Source: Streptomyces umbrinus (GTDB lineage Bacteria > Actinomycetota > Actinomycetes > Streptomycetales > Streptomycetaceae). Taken from it: DNA of 64,000 nt. Both the position numbers and the translations under genes were made by a program. The notes under the pieces were generated by a model that saw only the letters and a list, made by a program, of their open reading frames with translations, did not search any database and was not told where the DNA came from. The stretch lies in contig NZ_JAUSZI010000002.1 in assembly GCF_030817415.1 (NCBI RefSeq), positions 6,882,001 through 6,946,000 on the forward strand. The letters run 5' to 3'. Shown here in pieces: positions 9,351-16,997 of this stretch (positions are counted from its first letter, which is position 1; each line of letters starts with the position of its first letter).

Positions 9351-9434
9351 ATGGATCCAATCTGGATTGTCGCACTCATCGTGGGTGCAGTAATCGGAGG
9401 GCTCACGGTTGTATTCATGGGCCGGAGGCGTTGA
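9351..9434 (+). CDS. 27-residue single-helix membrane micro-ORF
   Basis: ATG 9351 to TGA 9434 encodes a 27-residue peptide. It has a short acidic start (MDPIW), a 17-residue hydrophobic stretch (IVALIVGAVIGGLTVVF) and a basic end (GRRR), a typical positive-inside single-span topology. AGGGGA lies three bases from the ATG, closer than ideal. It starts 31 bases after the RHS stop, exactly where RHS systems place an immunity gene. Codon use is much less GC-biased than the neighbours (GCA, GTA, GGT, GTT). A small membrane peptide could protect against a membrane-active RHS tip, but this is inference. It could also be a chance ORF. Confidence 0.4.
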   Translation: MDPIWIVALIVGAVIGGLTVVFMGRRR

Positions 9435-9572
9435 ACGAGTAGCCATCCGCATACGCTCCCGAAGCGGCGAGATTTCATTCGGTTCCGCAAGGGGTCTCCG
9501 TAAACAGTAATCAAGAAGTGATGGTGGGCTAAGGGCATTGGAATGTGCCGCTTGGCTCGCCATCGCATTTTC

Positions 9573-9629
9573 CGTGAGCCTGCGGGCGCGCTGAACTCCA
9601 TGACCCGCAGTGGCAAGGCGTACTACTAC
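9573..9629 (+). repeat. Displaced copy of an RHS core segment
   Basis: These 57 bases match 8762-8818 inside the RHS gene at 55 of 57 positions and encode the same REPAG.LNSMTRSG.AYYY block, in frame with itself but followed by a stop within six codons. No RHS frame leads into it. This is the usual footprint of an orphan RHS tip: a past recombination that put a new C-terminus on the RHS core and left the old junction behind. Confidence 0.75.
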
Positions 9630-9664
9630 TGCTCAGGTTGAACCGGCGGTGTCCGGTGCTTCGA

Positions 9665-10286
9665 TCATGGCGGTTCGATGATCAATCCGGTTCCAGTGAG
9701 GCAGTCGTCGATCAGGTCGCGGTAGTCCTGCCAGGCGAACGTCTTCTTCTCGCCCCGGCGGCCGTGGCAGATGTGCAGGGTGTAGAAGAGACGGGTGCGA
9801 TGGGCTCTACCAGCGACCACACCTCCGCCTTCCACACCGCGATGGCTCCCGTGTCCCGCTCCAGGGCCCGGCGGACGGGAACCTGCGCAGTCCAGCCGTG
9901 GCGGCGCATCAGCTTCCACACGCCCTGGATCGTGTACCCCACGTGGAACAGCCGGCCGATCAGCAACTTGATCCGTTTCAGGGTCCAGTCCCGGCTATCG
10001 TCCTTCCAGCCGTACGCGAGCGGGCCGCGCCTCAACTCCCGCTCCAGCCGCTCCCATTGCGCACCGCTCAGTCTCTCCACGGCCATCGGACCGCGGGACC
10101 GCAAAGCATTCGGCTCGCCCGTGCGCCACGCGTGGCGCCGGCGTCGCACCGAGCGCGCGGTGACCCGCAGCTCCCGCGCGATGTCCTCGATACGATCCCC
10201 GCGCGCGAACCGCTGAGCCACCTCCCGCCGCAGCAGTTCCCGCTTCTCCTGCTCCCCGGGCGTCAGCCCCCTGCGCGTACCTCATG
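9665..10286 (-). pseudogene. IS630-type transposase remnant
   Basis: A broken transposase. The start (MRYAQG) is at 10286. A frame change about 20 bases later leads into GLTPGEQEKRELL and a helix-turn-helix region (RIEDIARELRVTARSVRRRRHAW, then VGYTIQGVWKLMRRHGW). This frame runs out after about residue 150. A second frame resumes with TRLFYTLHICHGRRGEKKTF and QDYRDLIDDC, which belongs to the catalytic half, but the segments carrying the DDE residues are missing. It therefore has an N-terminal frameshift, an internal deletion and a truncated end. No clear terminal inverted repeats were found. It sits in the low-GC stretch behind the RHS gene. Confidence 0.75.
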
Positions 10287-10316
10287 ATCCCGGCCTACAA
10301 CAGGGATCAAGGAACG

Positions 10317-10620
10317 TCACTCCCCACCGGACACCGCCAGTTCAACTTCCTCGAGCTTCTTGACCGTGCGCCGGGAGGCCTCTTCCCGCAGGCCCTTCGC
10401 CTGGTTGGCGAGCCTCTCGTGGCCGCGCCCAGCGCGTGCTGTGCGGCGTCGACGTCCCGTTGGGCGGACGCCTGCTTCTCCAGGCGTGCTGGGTGTTGCG
10501 GGTGGCCCGGCGTACCTCGGCCTCGTCCGGCCCGGGCACGTTCCTGCCGGGGTTCTTGTCCGGGGCGTACGAGTCCGTCTTCTCGGTGGCCGTCAGAACG
10601 AGGGTACGAATGTCGTGCAC
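10317..10620 (-). pseudogene. Small coiled-coil protein broken by two frameshifts
   Basis: Stitching three frames gives one plausible protein of about 100 residues. It begins MHDIRTLVLTATEKTD and DEAEVRRATRNTQHAW at GTG 10620, continues KQASAQRDVDAAQHALGAAT, and ends ERLANQAKGLREEA, RRTVKKLEEVELAVSGGE with TGA at 10317. The two frame changes fall at a CCTGGAGAAG run and a CACGAGAGG run, each repaired by one added base. The heptad-like pattern of Ala, Gln and Arg suggests a coiled coil. It starts just after the DUF397 remnant stop, on the same strand. Function unknown; either decay or sequencing errors explain the breaks. Confidence 0.5.
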
Positions 10621-10645
10621 GGGGTGAGTGGTGAGGGTCGGGTGG

Positions 10646-10858
10646 TCAGGCGACTGTGTGTGATGTGTCCGTCTTCAGGGCCTTGATGAATGTGCTGAAG
10701 GCGCCGGAGAGGAAGGAGAGGGTGCCGTGGGTGGGGGTTTTCGAGTCGCGTATCGCTACGTGGGTGTGCAGGCTCGCTATCGCTACGCAGTCGTTGCCCT
10801 CCCCGCCGCCGGAGAAGGACGACTTCTGCCAGTCGGCGGCGGTCCGGGCCGACCGCCG
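10646..10858 (-). pseudogene. 5'-truncated DUF397 protein
   Basis: A reading frame ending at TGA 10646 encodes the DUF397 core: DWQKSSFSGGGEGNDCVAIA, VAIRDSKTPTHGTLSF and FSTFIKALKTD. DUF397 proteins are small partners of XRE-type regulators common in Streptomyces (for example BldB-related and WhiJ-type systems). Reading upstream in frame there is no ATG, GTG, TTG or CTG before an in-frame stop near 10885, and the DUF starts directly at its first Trp. The 5' end therefore seems lost, probably when the lipoprotein operon stop at 10872 came to lie next to it. No XRE partner is nearby. Confidence 0.65.
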
Positions 10859-10871
10859 CCGGGATCCTCGG

Positions 10872-11888
10872 TTACTTCGAGTCCGTCATCCGGTACTCGT
10901 ACGCGATCACCGAAGGCTTGCCCGACTTCGGCAGGGTGGCGAGCGTCATGCCCTGGAAGGTGTCGGTGACGATGGCGCGCTTGGCCGGGTTGTAGACGGA
11001 CTCCTCCTTGTTCGGGTTGATCTCGAAGCTGCCCATGAACTGCTGCTTGAGCAGTGTTTCCTGGGTGTGGGCGGTCGGGACGACCGCGAGCACACCGCCG
11101 TCGGCCAGCCGCAGCGCGTACGTCGTCCCGTACGCCGGGTCCTTGGCGAAGTACTTCTTGGTCGCCCACTTGGCCAGATCGAATGTGGCGCGCTTCTTGT
11201 AGAGCTTGAGGGCGTCCTTGGCCGGGTCCGTGGTGTGGGAGATGCCGGCGCCGGCCTTCTTCCCGCCGGTCTCGTACAGGTCCTCGAACGCCGCGCCCAC
11301 GTCGTTCGGGGCCAGGGTTCCGACACGGGTGGAGGGGGCCACGGCGGTGGCGAGGCCGTGGTTGCCGGTGTCGATCTTCGGGATCGGTGCCTCGGCGTAG
11401 ACCGCCGACATCAGCTTCCAGGCGCCGCCGTCCTTGTCGAAGACCAGGAGGGCGGGGGTCTTCGATCCGCTGGCGGTGGCCTTGACGGCGAACCAGTCCT
11501 CACCGGCGGGGATGTAGTACGTACGGTCCTGGTAGGAGAAGGGCTTCTCGTAGTCGCTCCGGTCCGCCTTCGTCCAGGTGCTGAAGGTCTTGTAGTCCGC
11601 CTTGCTCTGCTCGTGGAGCTGGCCTCCTTCGACCGTCGCCAGCAGCTTGGCGTTCTGTGTCCTGTTCGCCTTGCCGTTGACAGCCGCGTAGTTGTCGACG
11701 ATCTTCGCCGCCTGCTCGCGGGTCACGGCGCCCTTGGGGGCGGCGGAGGCCGACGCTTTCGGGTCGGCCTTCCCGTCGTCGTCCGTGGTGCCGCCGCACC
11801 CGGTGAGAGCAACGGTGGAAGTCAGACCGAGCATCAGCAGAGCGATGCCGGTCGTGCGTGCGGCGCGTGCCGGGTGAGGGGATGCCAT
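10872..11888 (-). CDS. Secreted lipoprotein, third gene of a three-gene operon
   Basis: A 338-residue lipoprotein of unknown function. ATG 11888 gives a lipoprotein signal (ARAARTTGIALLMLGL then lipobox LTGC near residue 31), followed by a low-complexity acidic linker. A globular domain starts around 55 (VTREQAAKIVDNYAAVN) and includes KPFSYQDRTYYIPAGEDWFAV and a later part with LYKKRATFDLAKWATKKYF. It resembles the substrate- or sensor-like lipoproteins annotated as hypothetical across Streptomyces; no catalytic motif is seen. It lies 92 bases after the secreted protein gene, on the same strand. Confidence 0.8.
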   Translation of the reverse strand: MASPHPARAARTTGIALLMLGLTSTVALTGCGGTTDDDGKADPKASASAAPKGAVTREQAAKIVDNYAAVNGKANRTQNAKLLATVEGGQLHEQSKADYKTFSTWTKADRSDYEKPFSYQDRTYYIPAGEDWFAVKATASGSKTPALLVFDKDGGAWKLMSAVYAEAPIPKIDTGNHGLATAVAPSTRVGTLAPNDVGAAFEDLYETGGKKAGAGISHTTDPAKDALKLYKKRATFDLAKWATKKYFAKDPAYGTTYALRLADGGVLAVVPTAHTQETLLKQQFMGSFEINPNKEESVYNPAKRAIVTDTFQGMTLATLPKSGKPSVIAYEYRMTDSK

Positions 11889-11980
11889 GGTGTGCGCGTC
11901 TCTTCTTCTGTTGTGGGGTCTCGGAGAAGGGGGAACGACTGCCGCGAAGGGAACGACTGCCACGAAGTGGTGGCCGCGGG

Positions 11981-13033
11981 TCAGCGGTTGATCGACTGAA
12001 TTTCCTGGACGTTCATGTCCTGGGTGGTCTCGAAGGTGCCGTCGGGCAGGTCACCGCCCGCACTGCCGGTGCCCTCCCAGGAGATCTGCCAGGTGACGGA
12101 GGCCTTGAGCGCGTACGGCTCTCCGCTGGTGGCACGCAGGTACGTGATGCCGCAGGGAGGCGTCTGCTCGGCGTCGCCCTTCTTGTACGGGGTGCCGATT
12201 GAGCCGTCGTCGTTGATCTCACACTCACCGGAGGCGGGGTAGGTCTCCGCGTCCGCCGTACCGGGTTCGAGATGAAGACTCACCGGCTTCGCGGTGGTCT
12301 CCGCCCAGAGGTTGGTGCCGGGCAACTCTGCGCGGACCTTGACCTCCTGGAATGTGCCCTTGTCGAGCCATACCCAAGTAGGGAGGTTCACCGTGGACTC
12401 GGCTTCCGGCTTCAACTCGATCTCGGTGTCCGGGACCTTGACCTTGTCGTACGCGTAGTCGGCGAGGGTCTTCGGAGTGGGGGCGTCCGGTACGTCGGGG
12501 ATCTCGCCGGCGTTTTGCCAGAACATGAGCTGACCGCACTTCGACGTGTCGTCGACGTCGTTGACGTCCGGCGCGACTCCGCGCCAGAAGTAGCCGTCCT
12601 TGCCGAGGTTGTAGTCCTTGTAGCCCTTCGCGGTCGCCGGCGCGCTGAAGTAGTTGTGGGCGTCCTTCTCGTCCTTGAAGTGCTCCGTCCACAGGCGGGA
12701 TCCGATCCAGCCCTGGCGGAGGCTGACGTCACCGCTGCCGTCGGTCTCCGAGAAGGTCTTGAGCTGGGCGGGAGTGAAGACGGGCTCGTACCAGCAGGGC
12801 GGTGGCTTCCAGTTCACGTCCGTCGACGAGAGCGCGCCGCGCTTTCCGCCGGTGGGGCCGCTCACCTGGGTGATCTCGATCCGCGACTGGTTGGCCGCGG
12901 CGGAGATGTTCCGGTCCTTGTCGGCCGCCCCGTTGACTCCGCCGTCCCCGACGGCGTGTGCTGACGTGGATGCGAGAAGCACCGAAGTGAGCGACGCAGC
13001 TGCCAGAGACGACCATCCGCGAAGAGACGTCAT
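11981..13033 (-). CDS. Secreted protein of unknown function
   Basis: A 350-residue exported protein. ATG 13033 lies in an ATGA overlap with the upstream lipoprotein stop and yields a clean signal peptide (LRGWSSLAAASLTSVLLASTSAHA, cleavage after AHA). The mature part is acidic and Trp-rich, with cysteines at PPCWYE, SKCGQL, GECEIN and PPCGITY that could pair outside the cell. Homologues are sometimes labelled 'enoyl reductase' in databases, but I see no Rossmann or reductase motif and do not adopt that name. Tight coupling to the lipoprotein suggests a shared extracellular complex. Confidence 0.82.
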   Translation of the reverse strand: MTSLRGWSSLAAASLTSVLLASTSAHAVGDGGVNGAADKDRNISAAANQSRIEITQVSGPTGGKRGALSSTDVNWKPPPCWYEPVFTPAQLKTFSETDGSGDVSLRQGWIGSRLWTEHFKDEKDAHNYFSAPATAKGYKDYNLGKDGYFWRGVAPDVNDVDDTSKCGQLMFWQNAGEIPDVPDAPTPKTLADYAYDKVKVPDTEIELKPEAESTVNLPTWVWLDKGTFQEVKVRAELPGTNLWAETTAKPVSLHLEPGTADAETYPASGECEINDDGSIGTPYKKGDAEQTPPCGITYLRATSGEPYALKASVTWQISWEGTGSAGGDLPDGTFETTQDMNVQEIQSINR

Positions 13034-13680
13034 CGCGAGCAAGCACCCCTCTCCGAGCGGGTCGACAGGTTCTGCCAGACGCCCTGCGCGTTCATGGCGA
13101 GGCTGACGTTGTAGGAAATGCGGGGATCCGTGCCAGCCGGATTTCCCGCGACCTCGCCGGTCTTGCGGTTCTTCGAGTACGCCTTGCTCTCATCGGTGCA
13201 ATAAGAGAGAGACGCCGCCTTCTTGTTGTCGGCGAAGGAGACCTTGGGGTCGAATGCGGGCAGCTTGCCGAACACCGTGAGGTTCTTGCCCGTATAAGTC
13301 TTGATCCACTGCCGGTCCTGGGACAGGCCGGGCTTGGTGTCGTAGAAGGCGAGGGCCTCACCGCCGTCGGGCTCGTTCGCGATGATCGCCGCGTATCCCG
13401 CGCGGAGCTGTTCCTTGGCGTCGGTGAGGAGTGCCTGGGTCTCCGCGTCGCTGCTCGTCCAGTCCTCGAAGGTCAACTGGAAGTTCTTCGGGAGCGTGAT
13501 CTTCGGGCGGTCTTCATCGGCCGACGAGGACGAGGACGCGGAGGCCGACGGACTGCCCGACCCCTTGTCCGCCCCCTTGATGTCGTCCGACGACGAATCG
13601 TCGCCCCCGCCACAAGCGGTCAGCAGAAGCGCCGCGGTGGCGGCGAGCGCGGCAGCGGTGGTAACGGTGCGGCGGGCCAC
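13030..13680 (-). CDS. Secreted lipoprotein, first gene of the operon
   Basis: A 216-residue lipoprotein. GTG 13680 is preceded by AGGGGGAG at proper spacing and gives the signal RRTVTTAAALAATAALLLTAC with a good lipobox (LTAC). A Ser/Asp-rich linker of about 40 residues follows, then a compact domain (ITLPKNFQLTFEDWTSSD to the end) with two late cysteines. The frame is open up to 13863, but that part has no coding character. Function unknown. It heads the leftward operon with the secreted protein and the second lipoprotein; the intergenic region up to 14000 must contain its promoter. Confidence 0.82.
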   Translation of the reverse strand: MARRTVTTAAALAATAALLLTACGGGDDSSSDDIKGADKGSGSPSASASSSSSADEDRPKITLPKNFQLTFEDWTSSDAETQALLTDAKEQLRAGYAAIIANEPDGGEALAFYDTKPGLSQDRQWIKTYTGKNLTVFGKLPAFDPKVSFADNKKAASLSYCTDESKAYSKNRKTGEVAGNPAGTDPRISYNVSLAMNAQGVWQNLSTRSERGACSR

Positions 13681-14000
13681 GGGTGTACTCCCCCTGTATA
13701 AGGCATGTGTGCAACAGAGAACGAAGCTATCAGGGGCACGTAGAGGGCCTCGGGGCGGTGGTGGGGGATCGTGTGGGGATCGTGAGATCTGTGACGTGAC
13801 AGTTGCGAAGTGCTTGGAGACCAGGCGTGGAACGGCGGACGCCTGAACGGAAATCGCGGGCATAGGGGGCGGGCGGTGAGGAATCGGTCAGGCTCAAGGA
13901 CTCCTCCTCTCCCCGCCCTTCGACACCCTCAATAAGATCTCAGTAGGCTCTGCACACCCCCGCTCGCCCTCCCTCCACACACGACACCAGGACACCCGCC
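13681..14000. other. Divergent intergenic region
   Basis: These 320 bases separate the leftward lipoprotein operon from the rightward LysM/BTAD gene and must hold both promoters. An AT-richer patch (AATAAGATCTCAGTAGGCTC, around 13930-13950) is the best place for the rightward -10 region. I saw no RNA gene, riboswitch motif or convincing ORF. Confidence 0.5.
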
Positions 14001-16997
14001 ATGGCGCGACGTACCACTTCCAACTCGACGGGAAGCTCGCCGGGTCCGAGGAATCGGACGCCGCAGCCCTTGCCTCGGCGCCGTCGTACGTTTGGGGACT
14101 TTCTGAAGGCATTCCTCGCCTTCGTCGCCCTGCTCGTGCTGCTGATCGGGGTGCCCGGGGCGCTGGCCTCGCAGATCGGATGGCCGCTGCCTAGCGGTTC
14201 GCCGAGTCTGGACTGGCTCCAGAAAGAGATCAGCGTCGATACGTTCATCAACACGCTGACCGTCGTCGTGTGGTTCGCCTGGGCCCAGTTCACCGCGTGC
14301 GTGCTCGTCGAGGTGAAGGCCGCCCTGTCGGGCGTCGGGCTGCCGAACCGAGTGCCCGGCGCCGGGCCGAGCCAGCTGCTCGCGCGGCAGCTCGTCGCGG
14401 CCCTGCTGCTCGTCGGCGCGACCGCGGCGAGCTTCACGCCGGGGCTGTCGCAGCTCGGGCAGCAGTTGGAGGGGAACCAGCGGCCGGCCACCGCGGCCGC
14501 GCAGCAGACGCCGGGCGGCCTCCTTGGCCAGCAGCAGGAGCAGGCGGCCTCGACGGCCGCCGCCCTGGCCGAGCAGGCTGCCTCCGCCGCCGCGCACGCC
14601 GAGAGCGGGACCGGCGCCCACGCCTCCGACGACGACACGAAGTTCTACCGGATCCAGCCGCCCGAGGGCCGTCACCACGACTCCCTCTGGGAGGTCGCCG
14701 AGCGCCACCTCGGTGACGGTCGGCGGTACAAGGAGATCTACCAGCTCAACAAGGACCGTACGCAGCCCGACGGTTCGAAGCTCTCCGAGGCCAGCCTCAT
14801 CCGGCCCGGCTGGATCATGGAGATGCCCGGCGACGCCCGCGGCGGCGAGCTGGTGGAGATGCCCGACGAGGCCCCGAAGGTCTCGGAGGAAGTTCAGCAG
14901 CAGATCTCCGACTACGCCAGGACCGGCGGTGCCGAGGGTGCCGGCGGTCAGCAGGGCGGCGGCTCCGGGTCCCTCGACCGCGACACCGCACACATCAGCC
15001 TTCCCGAGCAGCGGCCCGCCCCCGACCAGGGGCACCAGCAGGGTCAGGACGGGCAGCAAGGACAGCAGGGGCAGGAGCACACCGCCCCCGCCGCCGGGGA
15101 GGACGGCGGGTTCGGGCTGCCGCAGGCACTGCTCGGCGCGCCCCTCCTCGCCGCCGGACTCCTCGGCGCCCTCGGCCGGCGCCGGCGTCAGGCGCTGTGG
15201 CAGTCCGCCCTCGGTGCCGTCGGCGGGCGGCGCGGCATGGAACCGCCGACGCCCACCGGCGCCGCCGCCGACGCGCAGGACGCGCTGCTGGTGGGGGCCG
15301 ACCCCGAGGGCGTACGCCTTCTCGACCTCTCCCTGCGCGGGCTCGCCGCCTCGCTCGCTGGCGAGTCCCGGCCGCTGCCGACCGTCTACGCGGCCTGGAT
15401 GAGCGGCAACGGCGACCTGCACCTCCAGCTCGCCCAGCCCGCCGGGAAGCCGCCGGCGCCCTGGCAGCTCGGGCAGGACCAGACGTTCTGGATGCTCGCG
15501 CGGGCGGACGCCGAGCGGTACGAGGACGTCGACACGGCCGCTCCCTACCCCGGCCTCGTCAGCCTCGGCACGATGGACGACTCGCGGCTCCTCCTCAACC
15601 TGGAGGCCGTGCCCGGCATCGTCTCGCTGAGCGGCCGCGAGCAGGACCGGGCGGGCGTGTTCGCCTCCGTGGCCGCCGAGTTGGCGACGAACGGCTGGTC
15701 CGACCGCATGACGATCACCCTCGTCGGCTTCGGCGAGGACCTGACGCCCCTCGCGCCCAACCGGCTCCGCCACCTCGACGACATCGAGGCGCTCGTGGAG
15801 ACCATGGAGGCGGAGACACGGCAGCGGCGCGGTGCGCTGGGTGCCGCGGGCCACGACTCGGTCCTGACCGGCCGTACGGGCCCTGCCCAGCACACCCGTT
15901 GGGCCCCGCATCTCGTGCTGCTGGCCGCCGAGCCGTCCGCCGAGGACGCCGTCACGCTCGCCGAACTGGCCGCCGACGCAAGCCGGTTGGGCATCGGGTA
16001 CCTCGTCGGCACGCAGTCGGGCGATCTGCCCGGTGCCGCCTGGGAGATGGAGATCACCAGCGAGGGCAAGCTCCTCGCCCCGCTCCTCGGCCTCGAACTC
16101 GACGCGCAGCTCCTGCCGGTGTCCCAGCAGCGGGCCGTCGTCGAGCTGTTCACCGACGCCGACCCCGAGCGCGACGACGACCGCCCCACCACCACCCCGC
16201 CGTTCCTCGTCGACATCAGCGAGCAGGGGCGTCCCGCGGTGTACGCGCGACTCGTCGGCCCGTACGAGATCATCGGCCTCGAAACGCCGGACGGTGAGCG
16301 CAGCCCGCTGCTGCACGAGGCGTTGGCGCTGCTGCTTCTGCACCGCGAGGGTGTGCACCCGCGGGTGCTGTCCTCCGCGCTCTGGCCGCGCGGTGTCACG
16401 GACGACGTCCGGGACGCGCTCGTCGAGCGGCTGCGAGCCTGGCTCGGCAACGACCCGGACGGTACGCCGCGCCTCGGCATCGACTCGACCGGGCGGCTCA
16501 AGCTCGCCAAGTCCGTCGTGTCCGACCTGGATGTGCTGCGGTCGCTGTACCACGAGGCCACGCAGGGGCGGGGCGTCAACAGCCGTGCCGTGCGCGGGCG
16601 TCTGCTGACCGACGCGCTGGTGCTGGTGCGGGGGCCGTTGCTGGCCGAGCGGACCGCGGGGCGGTACGGGTGGCTGACCCACGAGATCATCGACGCGCAA
16701 CTGCCCCTGCTCGTCGCGGACATCGGGCTCGCCCTGTCCGCGTTCCACCTGGAGAAGGACCGGGCGGAGAAGGCGATCGAGGCGTTGAACGCGGCGCTCG
16801 GCTCCGCGCCGGGCGATGAGCGGTTGTGGAACGAGTTGCTGCGGGCCACGCATGCGACGGGTGACAGCGACCGGCTGAAGAGCCTCGCCGCGGATCTGGT
16901 CTCGCGCTCCGGGGCACGCGGCCTGCCGCCCCGGACCGAGGCCCTGCTGGACGAACTGCTTCCTGCTTGGCGGAGTGGTGTTGCTGCCGTCGGATGA
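14001..16997 (+). CDS. Membrane-anchored LysM/BTAD-domain protein
   Basis: A 998-residue chimera. Three membrane helices lie at about residues 33-57, 85-105 and 128-150, an Ala/Gln-rich linker follows, and a LysM domain spans about 214-275 (SLWEVAERHLGDGRRYKEIYQLN). A Gln-rich linker leads to a fourth helix near 373-392, then an alpha/beta region. The C-terminal half holds a winged-helix-like segment and a BTAD (bacterial transcriptional activation domain) of helical repeats from about 780 to 990. BTAD usually occurs in SARP regulators; here it is tethered to the membrane with a peptidoglycan-binding LysM. Such proteins recur beside Streptomyces Tad genes, and the prepilin peptidase follows with no gap. 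Role is inferred: cell-wall sensing or pilus assembly. Confidence 0.85.
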   Translation: MARRTTSNSTGSSPGPRNRTPQPLPRRRRTFGDFLKAFLAFVALLVLLIGVPGALASQIGWPLPSGSPSLDWLQKEISVDTFINTLTVVVWFAWAQFTACVLVEVKAALSGVGLPNRVPGAGPSQLLARQLVAALLLVGATAASFTPGLSQLGQQLEGNQRPATAAAQQTPGGLLGQQQEQAASTAAALAEQAASAAAHAESGTGAHASDDDTKFYRIQPPEGRHHDSLWEVAERHLGDGRRYKEIYQLNKDRTQPDGSKLSEASLIRPGWIMEMPGDARGGELVEMPDEAPKVSEEVQQQISDYARTGGAEGAGGQQGGGSGSLDRDTAHISLPEQRPAPDQGHQQGQDGQQGQQGQEHTAPAAGEDGGFGLPQALLGAPLLAAGLLGALGRRRRQALWQSALGAVGGRRGMEPPTPTGAAADAQDALLVGADPEGVRLLDLSLRGLAASLAGESRPLPTVYAAWMSGNGDLHLQLAQPAGKPPAPWQLGQDQTFWMLARADAERYEDVDTAAPYPGLVSLGTMDDSRLLLNLEAVPGIVSLSGREQDRAGVFASVAAELATNGWSDRMTITLVGFGEDLTPLAPNRLRHLDDIEALVETMEAETRQRRGALGAAGHDSVLTGRTGPAQHTRWAPHLVLLAAEPSAEDAVTLAELAADASRLGIGYLVGTQSGDLPGAAWEMEITSEGKLLAPLLGLELDAQLLPVSQQRAVVELFTDADPERDDDRPTTTPPFLVDISEQGRPAVYARLVGPYEIIGLETPDGERSPLLHEALALLLLHREGVHPRVLSSALWPRGVTDDVRDALVERLRAWLGNDPDGTPRLGIDSTGRLKLAKSVVSDLDVLRSLYHEATQGRGVNSRAVRGRLLTDALVLVRGPLLAERTAGRYGWLTHEIIDAQLPLLVADIGLALSAFHLEKDRAEKAIEALNAALGSAPGDERLWNELLRATHATGDSDRLKSLAADLVSRSGARGLPPRTEALLDELLPAWRSGVAAVG

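Noticed and set aside
9638..10216. Plus-strand open frame of 192 codons
   Set aside because: Antisense to the transposase remnant, whose helix-turn-helix motif is recognisable on the minus strand.
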